A stretch of DNA of 64,000 nt from Nocardia acididurans. Lineage in GTDB: Bacteria > Actinomycetota > Actinomycetes > Mycobacteriales > Mycobacteriaceae. The notes under the pieces are model-generated. The model saw nothing but the letters and a program-made list of their open reading frames with translations. It was not told the origin of the DNA and did no database searches. The DNA lies in contig NZ_JAERRJ010000004.1 in the NCBI RefSeq assembly GCF_016741815.1, positions 434,001-498,000 on the forward strand. Direction: 5' to 3'. The position numbers and the translations under genes were made by a program. Shown piece by piece: positions 47,188 to 58,000 of the stretch (position 1 is the first letter of the stretch; each line of letters starts with the position of its first letter).

Positions 47188-48441
47188 CTACTCGGCCTTC
47201 GGCTCGGCCCCGAGCAGTACCGCGCTCATGAGCGCGCGCACGCGGGCCATGTTCTCCGGGCGGGCGTCGAAGCGCAGGCGGCGACCCACATCGATGACCT
47301 GGCTGATGGCGGCGTGCACGCGGAACCGCGCCTCGACCTGATCGCCGTCGAGCAGGTTGGCCCACTCCAGCACGTTCTGCCGCTGGATGGTGCGCAGCCG
47401 ATGTTGTTCGGAGGCGGGCAGATTCGAGAATTCCGCGAAGTAGACGGGCAGGATCTCCGGCATGGCGAAGGTCATCCGCGCGAACCGGTCGGCTATGCGC
47501 ACGGCCGCGTCGGCGCGGCTGGTGGCCTCCGACAGCGCTTCGGCGTTGGCGATGGCGACGCGTTCGCCGGTGCGGTGGAAGGCCGCGGCCAGCAGATCGG
47601 ATTTGCTGCTGAAGTACCGGTACACGCTGGAGGCGTTGATGCCCGCGGCCGCGCCGATCTCCTCGATGCCGGCCTCGTGGTAGCCCTGCCGTCCGAAGAT
47701 CCGGATGGCCTCGGTGAGCAGCTGTTCGCGCTTGGAGATGACGGGCAGCCCGCGCACGAGTGGTTCGCCGGTGGCCGGGGGCGGTGCGGGCGGCAGTTCG
47801 GCGCGCAGGATGTCCCAGCAGATCTCGTTCATGAGACTCACGAGCCGGGCGTTGGACAGTGCGGTGCGATGCCCGGTGATGCTGCCGATGGCGCTCAATG
47901 TCGCCGCGGCGCGCAGTTTCACGTCGGCGGGGTCGGCGTCCGGGTGGAGTTCGACGACCGCCGCTTCGAAGGTGGCGTGCAGGTCCTCGTATACGACGCG
48001 GATGCGGGCTCGGTCGTCCTTCTCCAGGTACCGGCGTTCCCAGCGGTACAGTCCGCCCTCGCGGCGGAATTCGATGGTGTGCTCGGTGATGCCGCGGATC
48101 AGCCCGGTGAGTCGCGGTTCCGGTTCCAGTGTCGGATCGTCGGCGGCCTTGGCGGCGTCGAGGAGTTGCTGTGCGCCCATTTCGGCGGCGGCGACCAGGA
48201 GTGCGTACTTGTTGGTGAAGTGCCGGTACAGCGCGGGTCCGGAGATTCCGACCTCGGCGGCGATCTCGTCGACGCCGACCGGGTGGTATCCACGGTCGGC
48301 GAAGGCTCGCGCCGCTACGCGCACGATTTGGGCCTTACGATTCTTGGGCCTGCGGCGTGGTCCCGGCTCGGCGGCAGTGCGGGCGGGCTTGCTGTCCGGT
48401 CGCGCGGAAGCGAGGCCCGCCTCGCTGCTTTCGGCGACCAT
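47188..48441 (-). CDS. Tandem (two-domain) TetR-family regulator
   Basis: 417 residues, twice the usual TetR length. Two complete helix-turn-helix units are present: VDEIAAEVGISGPALYRHFTNK (about residue 60-82) and IEEIGAAAGINASSVYRYFSSK (about 255-277). Each is followed by its own ligand-domain-like helical segment. One chain could thus replace a TetR dimer, or bind two operators. The start at ATG 48441 has AAGGAG 8 nt upstream. It is divergent from the crotonase gene with a GTyAACyTArGTTrAC palindrome between them. Confidence 0.88.
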   Translation of the reverse strand: MVAESSEAGLASARPDSKPARTAAEPGPRRRPKNRKAQIVRVAARAFADRGYHPVGVDEIAAEVGISGPALYRHFTNKYALLVAAAEMGAQQLLDAAKAADDPTLEPEPRLTGLIRGITEHTIEFRREGGLYRWERRYLEKDDRARIRVVYEDLHATFEAAVVELHPDADPADVKLRAAATLSAIGSITGHRTALSNARLVSLMNEICWDILRAELPPAPPPATGEPLVRGLPVISKREQLLTEAIRIFGRQGYHEAGIEEIGAAAGINASSVYRYFSSKSDLLAAAFHRTGERVAIANAEALSEATSRADAAVRIADRFARMTFAMPEILPVYFAEFSNLPASEQHRLRTIQRQNVLEWANLLDGDQVEARFRVHAAISQVIDVGRRLRFDARPENMARVRALMSAVLLGAEPKAE

Positions 48442-48488
48442 GCACATTCTCCTTCTCCGTGGCACCGACGGTTGACAGTGCCGAACAA

Positions 48489-48504
48489 GTCAACCTAAGT
48501 TAAC
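48489..48504. promoter_or_regulatory. Candidate operator between tandem TetR and crotonase genes
   Basis: GTCAACCTAAGTTAAC, 12 of 16 symmetric positions, in an AT-rich stretch 48 bp from the TetR ATG and 63 bp from the crotonase ATG. Confidence 0.5.
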
Positions 48505-48566
48505 CACAATTCGCAACGCGAACAGGCAGCACCGGTGTCGGCAGTAGATCCAGCAGGAGCGAGCAC

Positions 48567-49361
48567 ATGACGAATATCGCGACCACCCCGGGCTTCACCG
48601 CCATCCAGGACGGCCGGATTCTGCGGATCACCATCACGAACCCCAAACGCAAGAACGCCATCGACTACGACACCATGGTCGGGCTCGCCGACACGGTTCT
48701 CGGAGCGTACGAGAACAAGGCCGTCCGGGTGATCGTTCTGACCGGGGAGGGCGGCGACTTCTGCACCGGAGCCGACCTCGCGGCCGCCCCGGGTGAGGCC
48801 GCGCGCGGCATCACCTCCGAGATGACCATGATCGCCGCCAACCGGATGATCAAGGCGATCGTGGACGCGCCGGTTCCGGTCATCGCCCGGGTGCGGGGTG
48901 CGACGGCCGGGGTGGGCGTGGCCTTCGCACTGGCCGCGGATCTGACCTACGCCTCCGAGGAGGCCTATCTGCTGCTGGCGTTCATCAATATCGGCCTGAT
49001 GCCCGATGGCGGCGCGGCGGCCATGGTCGCGGCGTCGGCCGGGCGTGCGCTGGCCGCGGAGATGGCGCTGCTGGGCGATCGGCTGCCGGTGACCGAGGCG
49101 AAGAAGTACGGCCTCGTCACCGGCGTTCTCGCCGAGGCCGAGCTCGACGCCAAGGTCGAGGCCGCCGCCGCCAAGATCGCCAACGGCCCCCGCAGGGCTT
49201 TGGAACTCACCAAGCGCGCCCTGAACGCCGCCACCCTGACCGCCCTGGATCAGGCCCTGGAAACCGAGAAGTCCGGTCAGGTGGAACTGCTGCAGTCTGC
49301 CGATTTCGCCGAGGGCGCGGGTGCCATGCTGCAGAAGCGCAAGCCGGTCTTCGCCGAGTGA
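48567..49361 (+). CDS. Enoyl-CoA hydratase/isomerase (crotonase) family protein
   Basis: 264 residues. The oxyanion-hole motif GDFCTGADLAA and the second hole GATAGVGVAFALAADLTYA place it in the crotonase family. The catalytic region reads FINIGLMPDGG, with Asp as in PaaG/isomerase-like members rather than the Glu of classical hydratases. It probably acts on 2-enoyl-CoA or a related acyl-CoA in fatty-acid or steroid/aromatic degradation; the exact substrate is unknown. AGGAG lies upstream. The adjacent TetR regulator is a likely controller. Confidence 0.88.
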   Translation: MTNIATTPGFTAIQDGRILRITITNPKRKNAIDYDTMVGLADTVLGAYENKAVRVIVLTGEGGDFCTGADLAAAPGEAARGITSEMTMIAANRMIKAIVDAPVPVIARVRGATAGVGVAFALAADLTYASEEAYLLLAFINIGLMPDGGAAAMVAASAGRALAAEMALLGDRLPVTEAKKYGLVTGVLAEAELDAKVEAAAAKIANGPRRALELTKRALNAATLTALDQALETEKSGQVELLQSADFAEGAGAMLQKRKPVFAE

Positions 49362-49367
49362 TCACCC

Positions 49368-49444
49368 CCGCCAACGGCTTTCGCGTCGTCGCCGGTACGG
49401 CCCCCTGCGCCGTACGCCTGCGATGCCGCGAAAGCCGTTGGCGG
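49368..49444. terminator. Long two-part hairpin between convergent crotonase and Nramp genes
   Basis: Outer arms CCGCCAACGGCTTTCGCG (49368-49385) and CGCGAAAGCCGTTGGCGG (49427-49444) form a perfect 18-bp stem, and the loop contains a second stem GTACGGC/GCCGTAC. No long U-tract. It probably stops both transcripts. Confidence 0.65.
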
Positions 49445-49448
49445 TCTT

Positions 49449-50696
49449 CTAGCTACCGGTGACGGTCAGATAGATCAGCGCCACATTGAGCGCCGAGATG
49501 ATCGCCGCCACCAGCCACGCCAGCCCGGTCGTCACGCGATGGTTGACGTCCGCGCCCATGAGGTTCCGGTCGCTGGTGAAGCGCACCAGCGGTATCAGCG
49601 CGAACGGGATGCCGAAGGACAGCACCACCTGCGAGATGATCAGGGCGCGAGTGGGATCGACGCCGAGCGCCAGCACCGCGAGCGCGGGGATGAGTGTGAC
49701 GATCCGGCGCACCAGCAGCGGGATCGTCCGATTCAGCAGCCCCTGCATGATCATCGCGCCCGCGTACGCGCCCACCGAGGTGGAGGCCAGGCCCGAGGCC
49801 AGCAGCCCGATGGCGAGCAGTAGTCCGGCCGCCGGGCCGAGCACCTCGTTGACGGCGGCGTGCGCGGTCTCGATGGAGTCCACGTCGTCGCGGCCGCGCA
49901 GGGTACTGGCGGCCATGAGCAGCATGGCCAGGTTCACGGTGCCGGCCAGCAGCATGGCAAGTCCCACATCGAATTTCGTGATGCGCAGCAGCCGCGCCCG
50001 CTGTGCCCCGGCTTCCGGCTGACCGTGCCGGTCCCGGGCGAGCCCCGAATGCAGGTACACCGCGTGCGGCATGACGGTCGCGCCGATCATGGCGGCGGCC
50101 AGCAGCACGCTCTCCGCGCCGTCGAAGCGCGGCACCAGACCGCCGAGGGTCTCCGACGCGGACGGCGGTGAGATGAACACCGAGGCGAGGAATCCGATGG
50201 CGATGATCGCGAGCAGTCCGATGATCACGCGCTCGAACGGCTGCTGCCCGCGCCGGTTCTGGATCATGAGCAGGAACAGCGAGACGACGCCGGTGATGAC
50301 ACCGCCGAACAGCAGCGGCAGGCCGAACAGCAGGTTCAGCGCGATGGCCCCGCCTACGACCTCGGCGAGATCGGTTGCCATGGCGACGGTTTCGGCCTGG
50401 CCCCAGTAGGCCAGCCGGACCCGCCTGCTCGACTTCTCGCGCACGGCCTCGGGCAGTGACATGCCGGTCACGAGTCCGAGTTTGGCGGAGAGGAACTGCA
50501 CCAGCCCGGCCATCACATTGGCCATGACGATGACCCAGACGAGCAGGTAGCCGAATTCGGCGCCCGCGCTGATATTGGACGCGACATTGCCGGGGTCGAC
50601 GTAGGCGATGGCGGCGACGAAGGCCGGGCCGAGCAGGACCAGGGCCGATCTCGCTCGCCCGATGCCCTTGCGCGGTTCGGCCAGGGTGGTGCTCAC
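49449..50696 (-). CDS. mntH: Nramp-family divalent metal transporter (MntH-type)
   Basis: 415 residues with about 11 helices. The helix-1 motif DPGN (in AAIAYVDPGNVASN, about residue 33) and the helix-6 motif MPHAVYLHS are the Nramp metal-binding elements; they favour Mn2+ or Fe2+ uptake coupled to protons. The start is a GTG. A GAAC-N5-GTTC inverted repeat lies about 22 bp upstream, a possible metal-regulator site. It is not next to the siderophore genes. Confidence 0.9.
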   Translation of the reverse strand: MSTTLAEPRKGIGRARSALVLLGPAFVAAIAYVDPGNVASNISAGAEFGYLLVWVIVMANVMAGLVQFLSAKLGLVTGMSLPEAVREKSSRRVRLAYWGQAETVAMATDLAEVVGGAIALNLLFGLPLLFGGVITGVVSLFLLMIQNRRGQQPFERVIIGLLAIIAIGFLASVFISPPSASETLGGLVPRFDGAESVLLAAAMIGATVMPHAVYLHSGLARDRHGQPEAGAQRARLLRITKFDVGLAMLLAGTVNLAMLLMAASTLRGRDDVDSIETAHAAVNEVLGPAAGLLLAIGLLASGLASTSVGAYAGAMIMQGLLNRTIPLLVRRIVTLIPALAVLALGVDPTRALIISQVVLSFGIPFALIPLVRFTSDRNLMGADVNHRVTTGLAWLVAAIISALNVALIYLTVTGS

Positions 50697-50717
50697 TTCC
50701 GCAGTTTAAGGGCAACC

Positions 50718-50730
50718 GAACTTTTTGTTC
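50718..50730 (-). promoter_or_regulatory. GAAC-TTTTT-GTTC inverted repeat upstream of the Nramp gene
   Basis: A 4-bp inverted repeat with 5-bp T-rich spacer, 21 bp from the start codon. Could be part of a metal-responsive operator or simply the promoter. Confidence 0.35.
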
Positions 50731-50759
50731 AGCATGACCCCCACTAACCAGACCGGAGG

Positions 50760-50802
50760 TACAAACAAGGCGGCCCGACCACACCGGGTGTGGTCGGGCC
50801 GT
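50760..50802 (-). terminator. Intrinsic terminator after the antigen-85-like gene
   Basis: A perfect 13- to 15-bp stem CGGCCCGACCACACC / GGTGTGGTCGGGCCG at 50772-50802, followed on the minus strand by CCTTGTTTGT. It begins 18 bp after the stop at 50821. Confidence 0.85.
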
Positions 50803-50820
50803 TCGGCGGATCGGTGACCG

Positions 50821-51909
50821 CTACAGGCCGAGCCCGCGGGCCAGGACCGGCCAGGAGTTGATGAACTCCTCGTTCCAGTAGCCCCACGAGTGGGTGCCGC
50901 TGTTGCGGAAGTTGTAGGTGGCCGGGATGCCCAGCGAATCCAGCTTGTTCTTCAGATTCGCCGTGCAGTAGTTGGTGCCGGCCTCGATGACACCGCCGAT
51001 GATCAGCTGGTTGGCCAGGCCGTAGGAGCCGGGCAGCGCGTACTCGCCGTTGAGGGTGTCGAACTGGCCGGGCAGGCCGTTGCCGGTGGAGATGTAGAGG
51101 TCCACGCCGCGCAGCTTCTCGGCATTGATGACCGGGTCGTTGGCGGCCCAGGCCGGGGAATCCGCGGGGCCGTACATGTTCTCCAGCTTGCCGCCGCCCC
51201 AGGTTTCGACGGTGAGGCGCATGAACTCGCGGCCGACCGGGTCGGCGAACTGGGCGCAGCCGGAGTAGGCGGCGGCGGCCCGGTACAGGCCGGGCGCGGC
51301 CTCGGGCAGGGCGAGCACGGTGGTGCCGGAGGTGGAGATGCCGGCGACGGCGTTGATGCCGTTGGTGCCGAGGGCGGCGTCGATCAGCGGCGGCAGTTCC
51401 TGGGTGAAGAAGGTCTGCCACTTGTTGCGGCCCAGGACCGGGTCGTCGTTCTGCCAGTCGGTGTAGTAGCTCCACTTGCCGCCGATGGGCTGCACCACGT
51501 TGACGTTCTTGTCGCCGAGGAAGCCCTTCACGATGTCGGTCTTCTTCTGCCAGGAGGCGTCGTCCTGGCCGCCGCCCGCACCGTTGAGCAGGTACAGGGT
51601 GGGGCGCGGTTCGCTGGCGTCGGCGGGGCGCTGCACATCGACCGGGTAGGTGGCGTCCATGGCGGCCGAGTAGACGTACAACCGGATGCTGCGGTTGTCC
51701 TTCATCTCGGCCTTGGTGATCTTGGAACCGTCCGGGGCGACGGGATCGGCCAGCAGTTTCTTGTTGTCGATGATCGGGTCGGCGGCGGCGGTGGTGGCGC
51801 CGACTCCGGAGACCAGCCCGGTGAGCACGGCCGTGGCGGCGATGAAGGCAGCGGCACGTACTCGGCGCCGACGGCTCGCAACCCCGTTCCGGTCATGTCG
51901 ATGAATCAA
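50821..51909 (-). CDS. Antigen-85-like mycolyltransferase / secreted esterase
   Basis: 362 residues. A signal peptide (Arg-rich start, hydrophobic core, cleavage near AAA-DP at about 44) precedes an alpha/beta hydrolase of the Ag85/esterase D type: LYLLNGAGGG (oxyanion side), nucleophile GISTSGTT (Ser in place of GLSMSG), GNGLPGQ and the catalytic His in GTHSWGYWN. Such enzymes transfer mycolic acids to trehalose or arabinogalactan outside the membrane. The start is a TTG at 51909 with AAGGTG upstream. Expected in mycolate-containing genera. Confidence 0.88.
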   Translation of the reverse strand: MIHRHDRNGVASRRRRVRAAAFIAATAVLTGLVSGVGATTAAADPIIDNKKLLADPVAPDGSKITKAEMKDNRSIRLYVYSAAMDATYPVDVQRPADASEPRPTLYLLNGAGGGQDDASWQKKTDIVKGFLGDKNVNVVQPIGGKWSYYTDWQNDDPVLGRNKWQTFFTQELPPLIDAALGTNGINAVAGISTSGTTVLALPEAAPGLYRAAAAYSGCAQFADPVGREFMRLTVETWGGGKLENMYGPADSPAWAANDPVINAEKLRGVDLYISTGNGLPGQFDTLNGEYALPGSYGLANQLIIGGVIEAGTNYCTANLKNKLDSLGIPATYNFRNSGTHSWGYWNEEFINSWPVLARGLGL

Positions 51910-52030
51910 TGTTCACACCTTCACTTCGGTTGGTTTGTGATGATCGGCGTTCCCCGCTGCCGGGTTCTCCGCGCAGTTGCCGACCCGTCAGACCATACGG
52001 CCAAGCTCAATGCTTTGACAGCGGACATTA

Positions 52031-55000
52031 TTACGGATTGATCGCACGTCCGTGCTCGGCCAGGCCGCCCAGGGCCTGAACCCACCCTTCGACCAGCTTC
52101 TTGACCTGTTCGAGGTCGAGGGCCACGCCCGCGAAATCGAAGCGGGCGAGCAGGCCGTCCTGTGTCGTGTCGACGGTGACATCCAGGTAGAGGTCGTCGG
52201 CGACGGGTTCCGGGTAGACACGGGCGGGCCGCAGATCGCGGTAGCGGAAGCCGATGCGGCCGACCGGGAGTCCGGCGATGTCGGGGACGGTGGCCGGGTT
52301 CAGATGCTGCAGCAACCCGAAGCCGACGCCGTTGGACGGCACCCGCCGGCGCGCGTCCCGGATTTGCTCCAGAACTGCTCCGGCGCAGGCTCCGCCCTGG
52401 CGGACGTCGTCGAAGTCGACGCCGTCGAGGCGCAGCGGCAACGGGTAGGTGGTGCTGAACGCGCCGACCGTGCGGGATCCGGCGGGGTCGCCGTCGCGGC
52501 CGTCGGCGACCAGCCGGACCACGGATCCGGTGGTGGGGCGGGCGGATTCACCGCTCTCGTCGAGCAGGGTGACGGCGAGCGCGGCCAGCAGGACGTCGTC
52601 GATGGTGGCGTCGTAGTGGCGGGCGACGGTGTCGACGGCGGCCGCGCCCTCACCGGTGATGGAGACCGAGACGCGCCCGCGTCCGGCGAGTTCCGGATCG
52701 CCGAGCAGGGCCTCCGGTGCGGTTCCCGCCGAAGCGCCGGCCAGAGTGTCGCGCCACCAAGCCAATTCGGCGACCGTGTCGGCGTCGCCGGAGCGGGCGG
52801 CGAGGGCACGGGCGATACCGCTGGGGTGCGCGTCCGCACTGGGCGGCGTCGCGTGCCCGCCGGACCAGAAGGCGGTCAGATCCTCGATGATCGTCCGCCA
52901 CGAGGTGTCGTCGACCACCAGCCCGTTGGCCACCACCACGAGGGTGGCGGCGGCCCGATCGGCGGGATCGCCCCCGGACTCGGCCGCGTTCTCCACGAGC
53001 ACGAACCGGATGTTGCGCCCGTTCTCCGGATCCAATTCCACCGCGGCGGCATTGATGACGGCCTGGATCGGATCCCCGACAGCCTGCACCCCCGGATCGA
53101 GCTGCCACACCACGGCGGCCCCCCGGTCCGGTCGCGCCGGAATATCCAGCACCGCACTGTCCTCGTCCCACCGCAGCCGGGCCCACAGCGCCGGATGCCG
53201 ATCCAGCAGCGCGGCCACGGCCCGCCGCACCCGGCTCCCGGACAGATCAGCCCCGATATCGAGCGTGATGGCCCGCTCCCAGATCCCGGAGGAATCCACC
53301 TCGAGCACCCCCACCGCCCCCGCGGGCAACGGCGAAACCTGCCCCACCGCAGTGAGCCGCGGCGCGGCAGCGGCCAACGCCGCCCCCAACCCCGCGGGCA
53401 CCCGCACACCCTCGCTCACAGGCGCGGGCGCGGAAACCGCCGCCCCCTCGTCCGCAGCGTCCTCGGCTGGCGTCCCGCCCCGCGTCTCCGCTCCGGGAAC
53501 AGCAGAGCCCGACTCCGCCTCGGCAACCGTCTCGCGCCGCGTCTCCGCGCCTGGGACAGCAGAGCCCCACTGCGCCTCCGCGGCAACCGTCTCGCCCCGC
53601 GCGTCCGCGCCGGGAACAACAGAGCCCGACTCCGCTTCCGCGGCAACCGCATCCGAGGATTCCTCGACACCGGACACTGCGGCAGCCGCAGGCTCCGGCT
53701 CCGCAACCGCCGCACGCGTGGGCAATGATTCCGGCTCGGTAGAAACCGTACGGGCCGAGTCCGACTGGGTCTCCCCGAATACCTCCGGAACCGGCTGTGA
53801 CTGTGCCGCAGCCTGGCGAACCGGCATGGGCTGCGGCTCAACGACAGCTTCCCGGGCGGCCCCGGGCTGCGATTCCGCGAAAGCCTCACGCTGCGGCTGC
53901 GGCTGCGGCTGCGGCTGCGGCTGCGGCTGCGGCTGCGGCTGCGGCTGCGGCTGCGGCTGCGGAGAAGCATCCCGAACCGGCATCGGCTGTGGCTCGGCGG
54001 AAGCCTCGCGAGCTGCGCCTGCCTCCTGTCCGGCGAAGGTCCCACGTGACAGGACCGATTCTTGCCCGGCGAAGCCCCCACGTGTCGGCACCGATTCTTG
54101 CCCGGCGAAGGTCCCACGTGACAGGACCGATTCTTGCCCGGCGAAGCCCCCGCGCGACGGCACCGGCTCTTGCCCGGCGAAGCCCCCGCGCGACGGCACC
54201 GGCTCTTGCCCGGCGAAACCCCCGCGCGACGGCACCGGCTCTTGCCCGGCAAAGGGAGCGCGGGCTGAAACCGGCTCCGTGCCGGCAATGGGCGCGTGAG
54301 GCGAAATCGGCTGTGGCTCCTCATGAGCCGCGCGAGCCGGTACCGGCTCCGACGGGGTCGCGAGGTCCGGTTCGGCGGTGGCAGGCTCGGGCGTCCGCTC
54401 GGCGCGGCGAGCGTGGGGGTCGGCGGCGGTTTCCCATGCGTTCGAAGCCGGTGCCGCTGCGGCGGATTCGAGGCCGCGATCGGTGGCGGCGACAGCCGGT
54501 TCCGCTGGGACGTCCACCTTGGGGACGACGGGGGCGGGGGTGGAGATCTCGGGTACGAGCCCGGTCAGCTCGATGCGCGGGAGGTACTGCGTCGGGGCCA
54601 GATCCTCGTAGGGGATCGAGACCTTGTTCCGGGCGGGCCGGTCGGTGACCTGCGAAGCAGCGGTGCCGAGGGCGGCGGCCGGGGGTGCGGCCGGTTCCTG
54701 GAGCACGTCAGCTGGATTCCCGGCGGCCACGGGCTCTGCGGCCGATGCGCCGAACGCCGTCGCACGGCCGAAGTCACCCTGTCGCACAACCGGGTTCGGT
54801 CCGGATGCCGGGTCCGCGGCGAGATCTCCGAAGGGAGACCCTGCGGTGGCCGGAGTTCCGGCCGACTCGGGTTCGGCGGCGGAACCGTCGGCAGATGGCC
54901 GCGCGGCGGGGTCGTCGACAGTGGCGGGTGGCGTGCCGCGATCACCGAAGGTGGCCCGTTCCGCATGTGGATTGCCGAACGGGTCCGATCCACCCAGCGG

Positions 55001-58000
55001 GTTGCCCAAGGGATCCGATCCACCCACCGGGTTACCGAAGGGATCCGATCCGCCCACCGGGTTACCGAAGGGATCCGATCCACCCACCGGATCGCCCAAC
55101 GGATCCGATCCGCCCACTGGATCGCCGACCGGGTCCGATCCACCCACCGGATCGCCCAACGGATCCGATCCGCCCACTGGATCGCCGACCGGGTCCGATC
55201 CACCCACCGGATCGCCGAACGGCGCCGGGTCCGGGGCCGGGTGTTCGAAGTGTGCCGGTTCCTCGACTTCTTCAGGGTGCGAATCGAATTCGGGTTCGGG
55301 GGCGCGGAGTTTCACGCTGGGGGCGGCGCGGTCGATGGTGATCATCGGGAGGACGGCGGTGGTGGCCCAGGCGTCGTCCTCGGTGAAGGATTCGACCGGG
55401 GGCGGGGCCACGGCGGGGGCGGGCTGGTTGAGGTCGACCGGGGTGGCGGTGGCCAGGGCGCGCAGGATTTCGTGGGTGGATTTGTCGACGCGCAGCTGGA
55501 CGTCGGGGTAGTTGGTGGCGAGATCGGTCAGGTCGGCCTGGGTGGCGGTGACGTCCTCGTGCAGGTAGGCGATATTGGCGGGCCGGATGCGGGTGGCGCG
55601 CTCGTCGTCCGAAATCGGTGTGGGCGGCCGGGATTCGACGTCGGCCCCGAAGACCGGATCGTCGAGGGTGAGCCAGTCGGCGCCGCTGGCGAAGCGAGGC
55701 AGCGCCGGGGTTTCGGCGGTGACGGTGAGACCGATGGTGGCCTTGGCTTCGGCGAGGGCGCGTTCGATGCGCGCGGTGTGATGCGCGGAGTTCACCGGCA
55801 CGAGCGCCGCGCCGGTCTTGGCGACGGCCCATACGGCGAGCACCGACGCCACCGAGCGCGGCAGCGCCACCGCCACCCGGACGCGCGGCCCCGCGCCGCG
55901 GTCGATGAGAACCCGGGCCAGTCGCGAGGATTCGGCGTCGAGCTGCCCGTAGGTGAAGGTGCGGCCGCGGAAGACCATGGCCGGGGCCTGCGGGTCGGCG
56001 GCCACGGTGGCGGCCATGAGCTCGGGCAGGGTCGAGCCCGGTTCGCCCGCCGGTGCTTCCGGCACGGCGGCGGCCAGCCTGCTGACGACGGCTGTCGGAT
56101 CCGCTGTGCCGGAGGCGAGCTCCGACAGCGCGGACGCCAACTGCGGCGCGGCCGGTTCCGGCGCATACGCGGGATCCGGTGCGGCGCGCAGTGAATCGCC
56201 GCTGGTGGGAGCGAATCTCGGTACTGCGGGTACCGAGTCCGCACGGGTGGGTCGTGGTTCTCTTGCGGTGGACGCGAACTCCGTCACGGGGGCAACCGTA
56301 ACCGCTGGCGCGGACTTCGGTTCACTTTCCGTGGACGGGGCCGCCGCGGGCGGGGCGTCCGCGCTGTCCGCGGTGGGTTCGGTTCGCGGGGTGGGTAGCA
56401 CGGATTCCTCCGACGTCGGTCTTTCGATGCGGCCGCGATGCTCCAGTTCGCCGTCGGCGGTCCAGGCGGCCAGGTCGCCGGTGCGGTACATGCGCTCCCC
56501 CGTGTCGAAGGGGTTGGCCACGAATCGATCGGCGGTGCGGCCGGGCCGCCCGAGGTATCCGCGTGCCAGTTGCGCACCGGCGAGGTACAGCTCGCCCGGC
56601 TCTCCGGCGGGCACCTGCCGCAGTCGCGAATCCAGTACGTAGACCCGGCAGTTCCACGCGGGCGCGCCGAGCGGGAGCGCGTCCTGATCGGCATCGCCGA
56701 CGGCGTGGCTGGTGACGGACACTGCCGCTTCGCCGGGTCCGTAGAGGGTGTACAGCGCGACGCCGGGGTTGGCGGTCCGGAACCGCTGCATCATCGCGCC
56801 GGTCGGTGCCGCACCGTGGGTGAGCACGCGTCGCAGCGAATCAGGCAGCGCCCCATCGGATTCGGTCAGGAGCGCCGCGAGTGTGGCGGGTTCCGTGTGC
56901 AGCGTGGTGACCTGTTCGCGGTCCATGACCGCGTTCAGGTACGCCGGATCCTCGTGTCCATCCGGTGCGGCGACGATGAGGCACCCGCCGGATACGGCCG
57001 CCGACCAGAACTCCCACACCGACAGATCGACGGTGGCCGCGGTCTGCAACAGCACGGCGTCATCACTGCCGAGACCGAATTCCGCTGTCTTCCAGAGCAT
57101 CTGATTGACGATGGCGGAGTGCGGCACGGCCACGCCGTCCATCTCGGCGGTGCAGGTCACGTAGGCGGTGTTGCCGGCGTGCAGCGGCGCGAGCCGTTCG
57201 GCGTCGGTGATCTGTTGCGCGGCCAGGGTTCCCAGCGCCAGCCGATCCATCCGAATCACCGGTGCGACATCGGTGACGAAGCCGGTGTCCCCGTTGGTCA
57301 GCACGCACACCGGGGCCACGGTGGCCACCATGCGGGCGGTGCGATCCCCCGGCTGATCCGGGTCGACCGGCACCCAGGCCCCGCCCGCCACGGTCACCGC
57401 GTACATGGCGATGACGAGGTCCGCCGACCGCCGCAGCGCCAGCACCACGCGGGATTCCGGCCCGACCCCCAGCGAAATCAGGTGCCGCGCCAGCGGATTC
57501 ACCTGTTCGGCCAGTTCGGAGTAACTGAGTTCGAGCCGCCCCCGCGCTTCGTCCGCGACCAGCGCGAGGGTGTACGGCGACGCGGCGACGGTCCGGTTCA
57601 GCAGGCTCGCCAGCGTGGCACCGCCCTCGACCGGATGCCGAGTCTCGTTCCAGCTCAGCCGCACCCGTTCCGGTTCGACATCGTCGAGCGCCTCCGCCTC
57701 GAACGACGCGGCGGGCTCAACCGGCGCGGCGGGCTCAACCGGATCGACCAGCGCCACGTGCTCGTCCGACGCTATCGCGCCGATCGGGGCGAGGGGCTCG
57801 ACATCGAGGTCCGCTCCAGCCGCGAATTCGTCTGCGGTCAGGGGATTCTCGTTGGCCTCGGTCGTCTCCCGAGCGGTATCGCCTGTGGTGTTCCCGGTGG
57901 GTCCGTGGAGGTAGTGCAGGTCGATGTCGCCCAGGCGGCGGGCGGCGGTGATCGTGTCGGCGTCGAGGGCGGAATCCGCCACGAGCAGGGCGCGCAGCGA

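Noticed and set aside
53891..55216. Possible CRISPR array or non-coding repeat locus
   Set aside because: The repeats are contiguous 6-, 30- and 36-bp units without unique spacers, are in frame and continue a protein; no cas gene is present.
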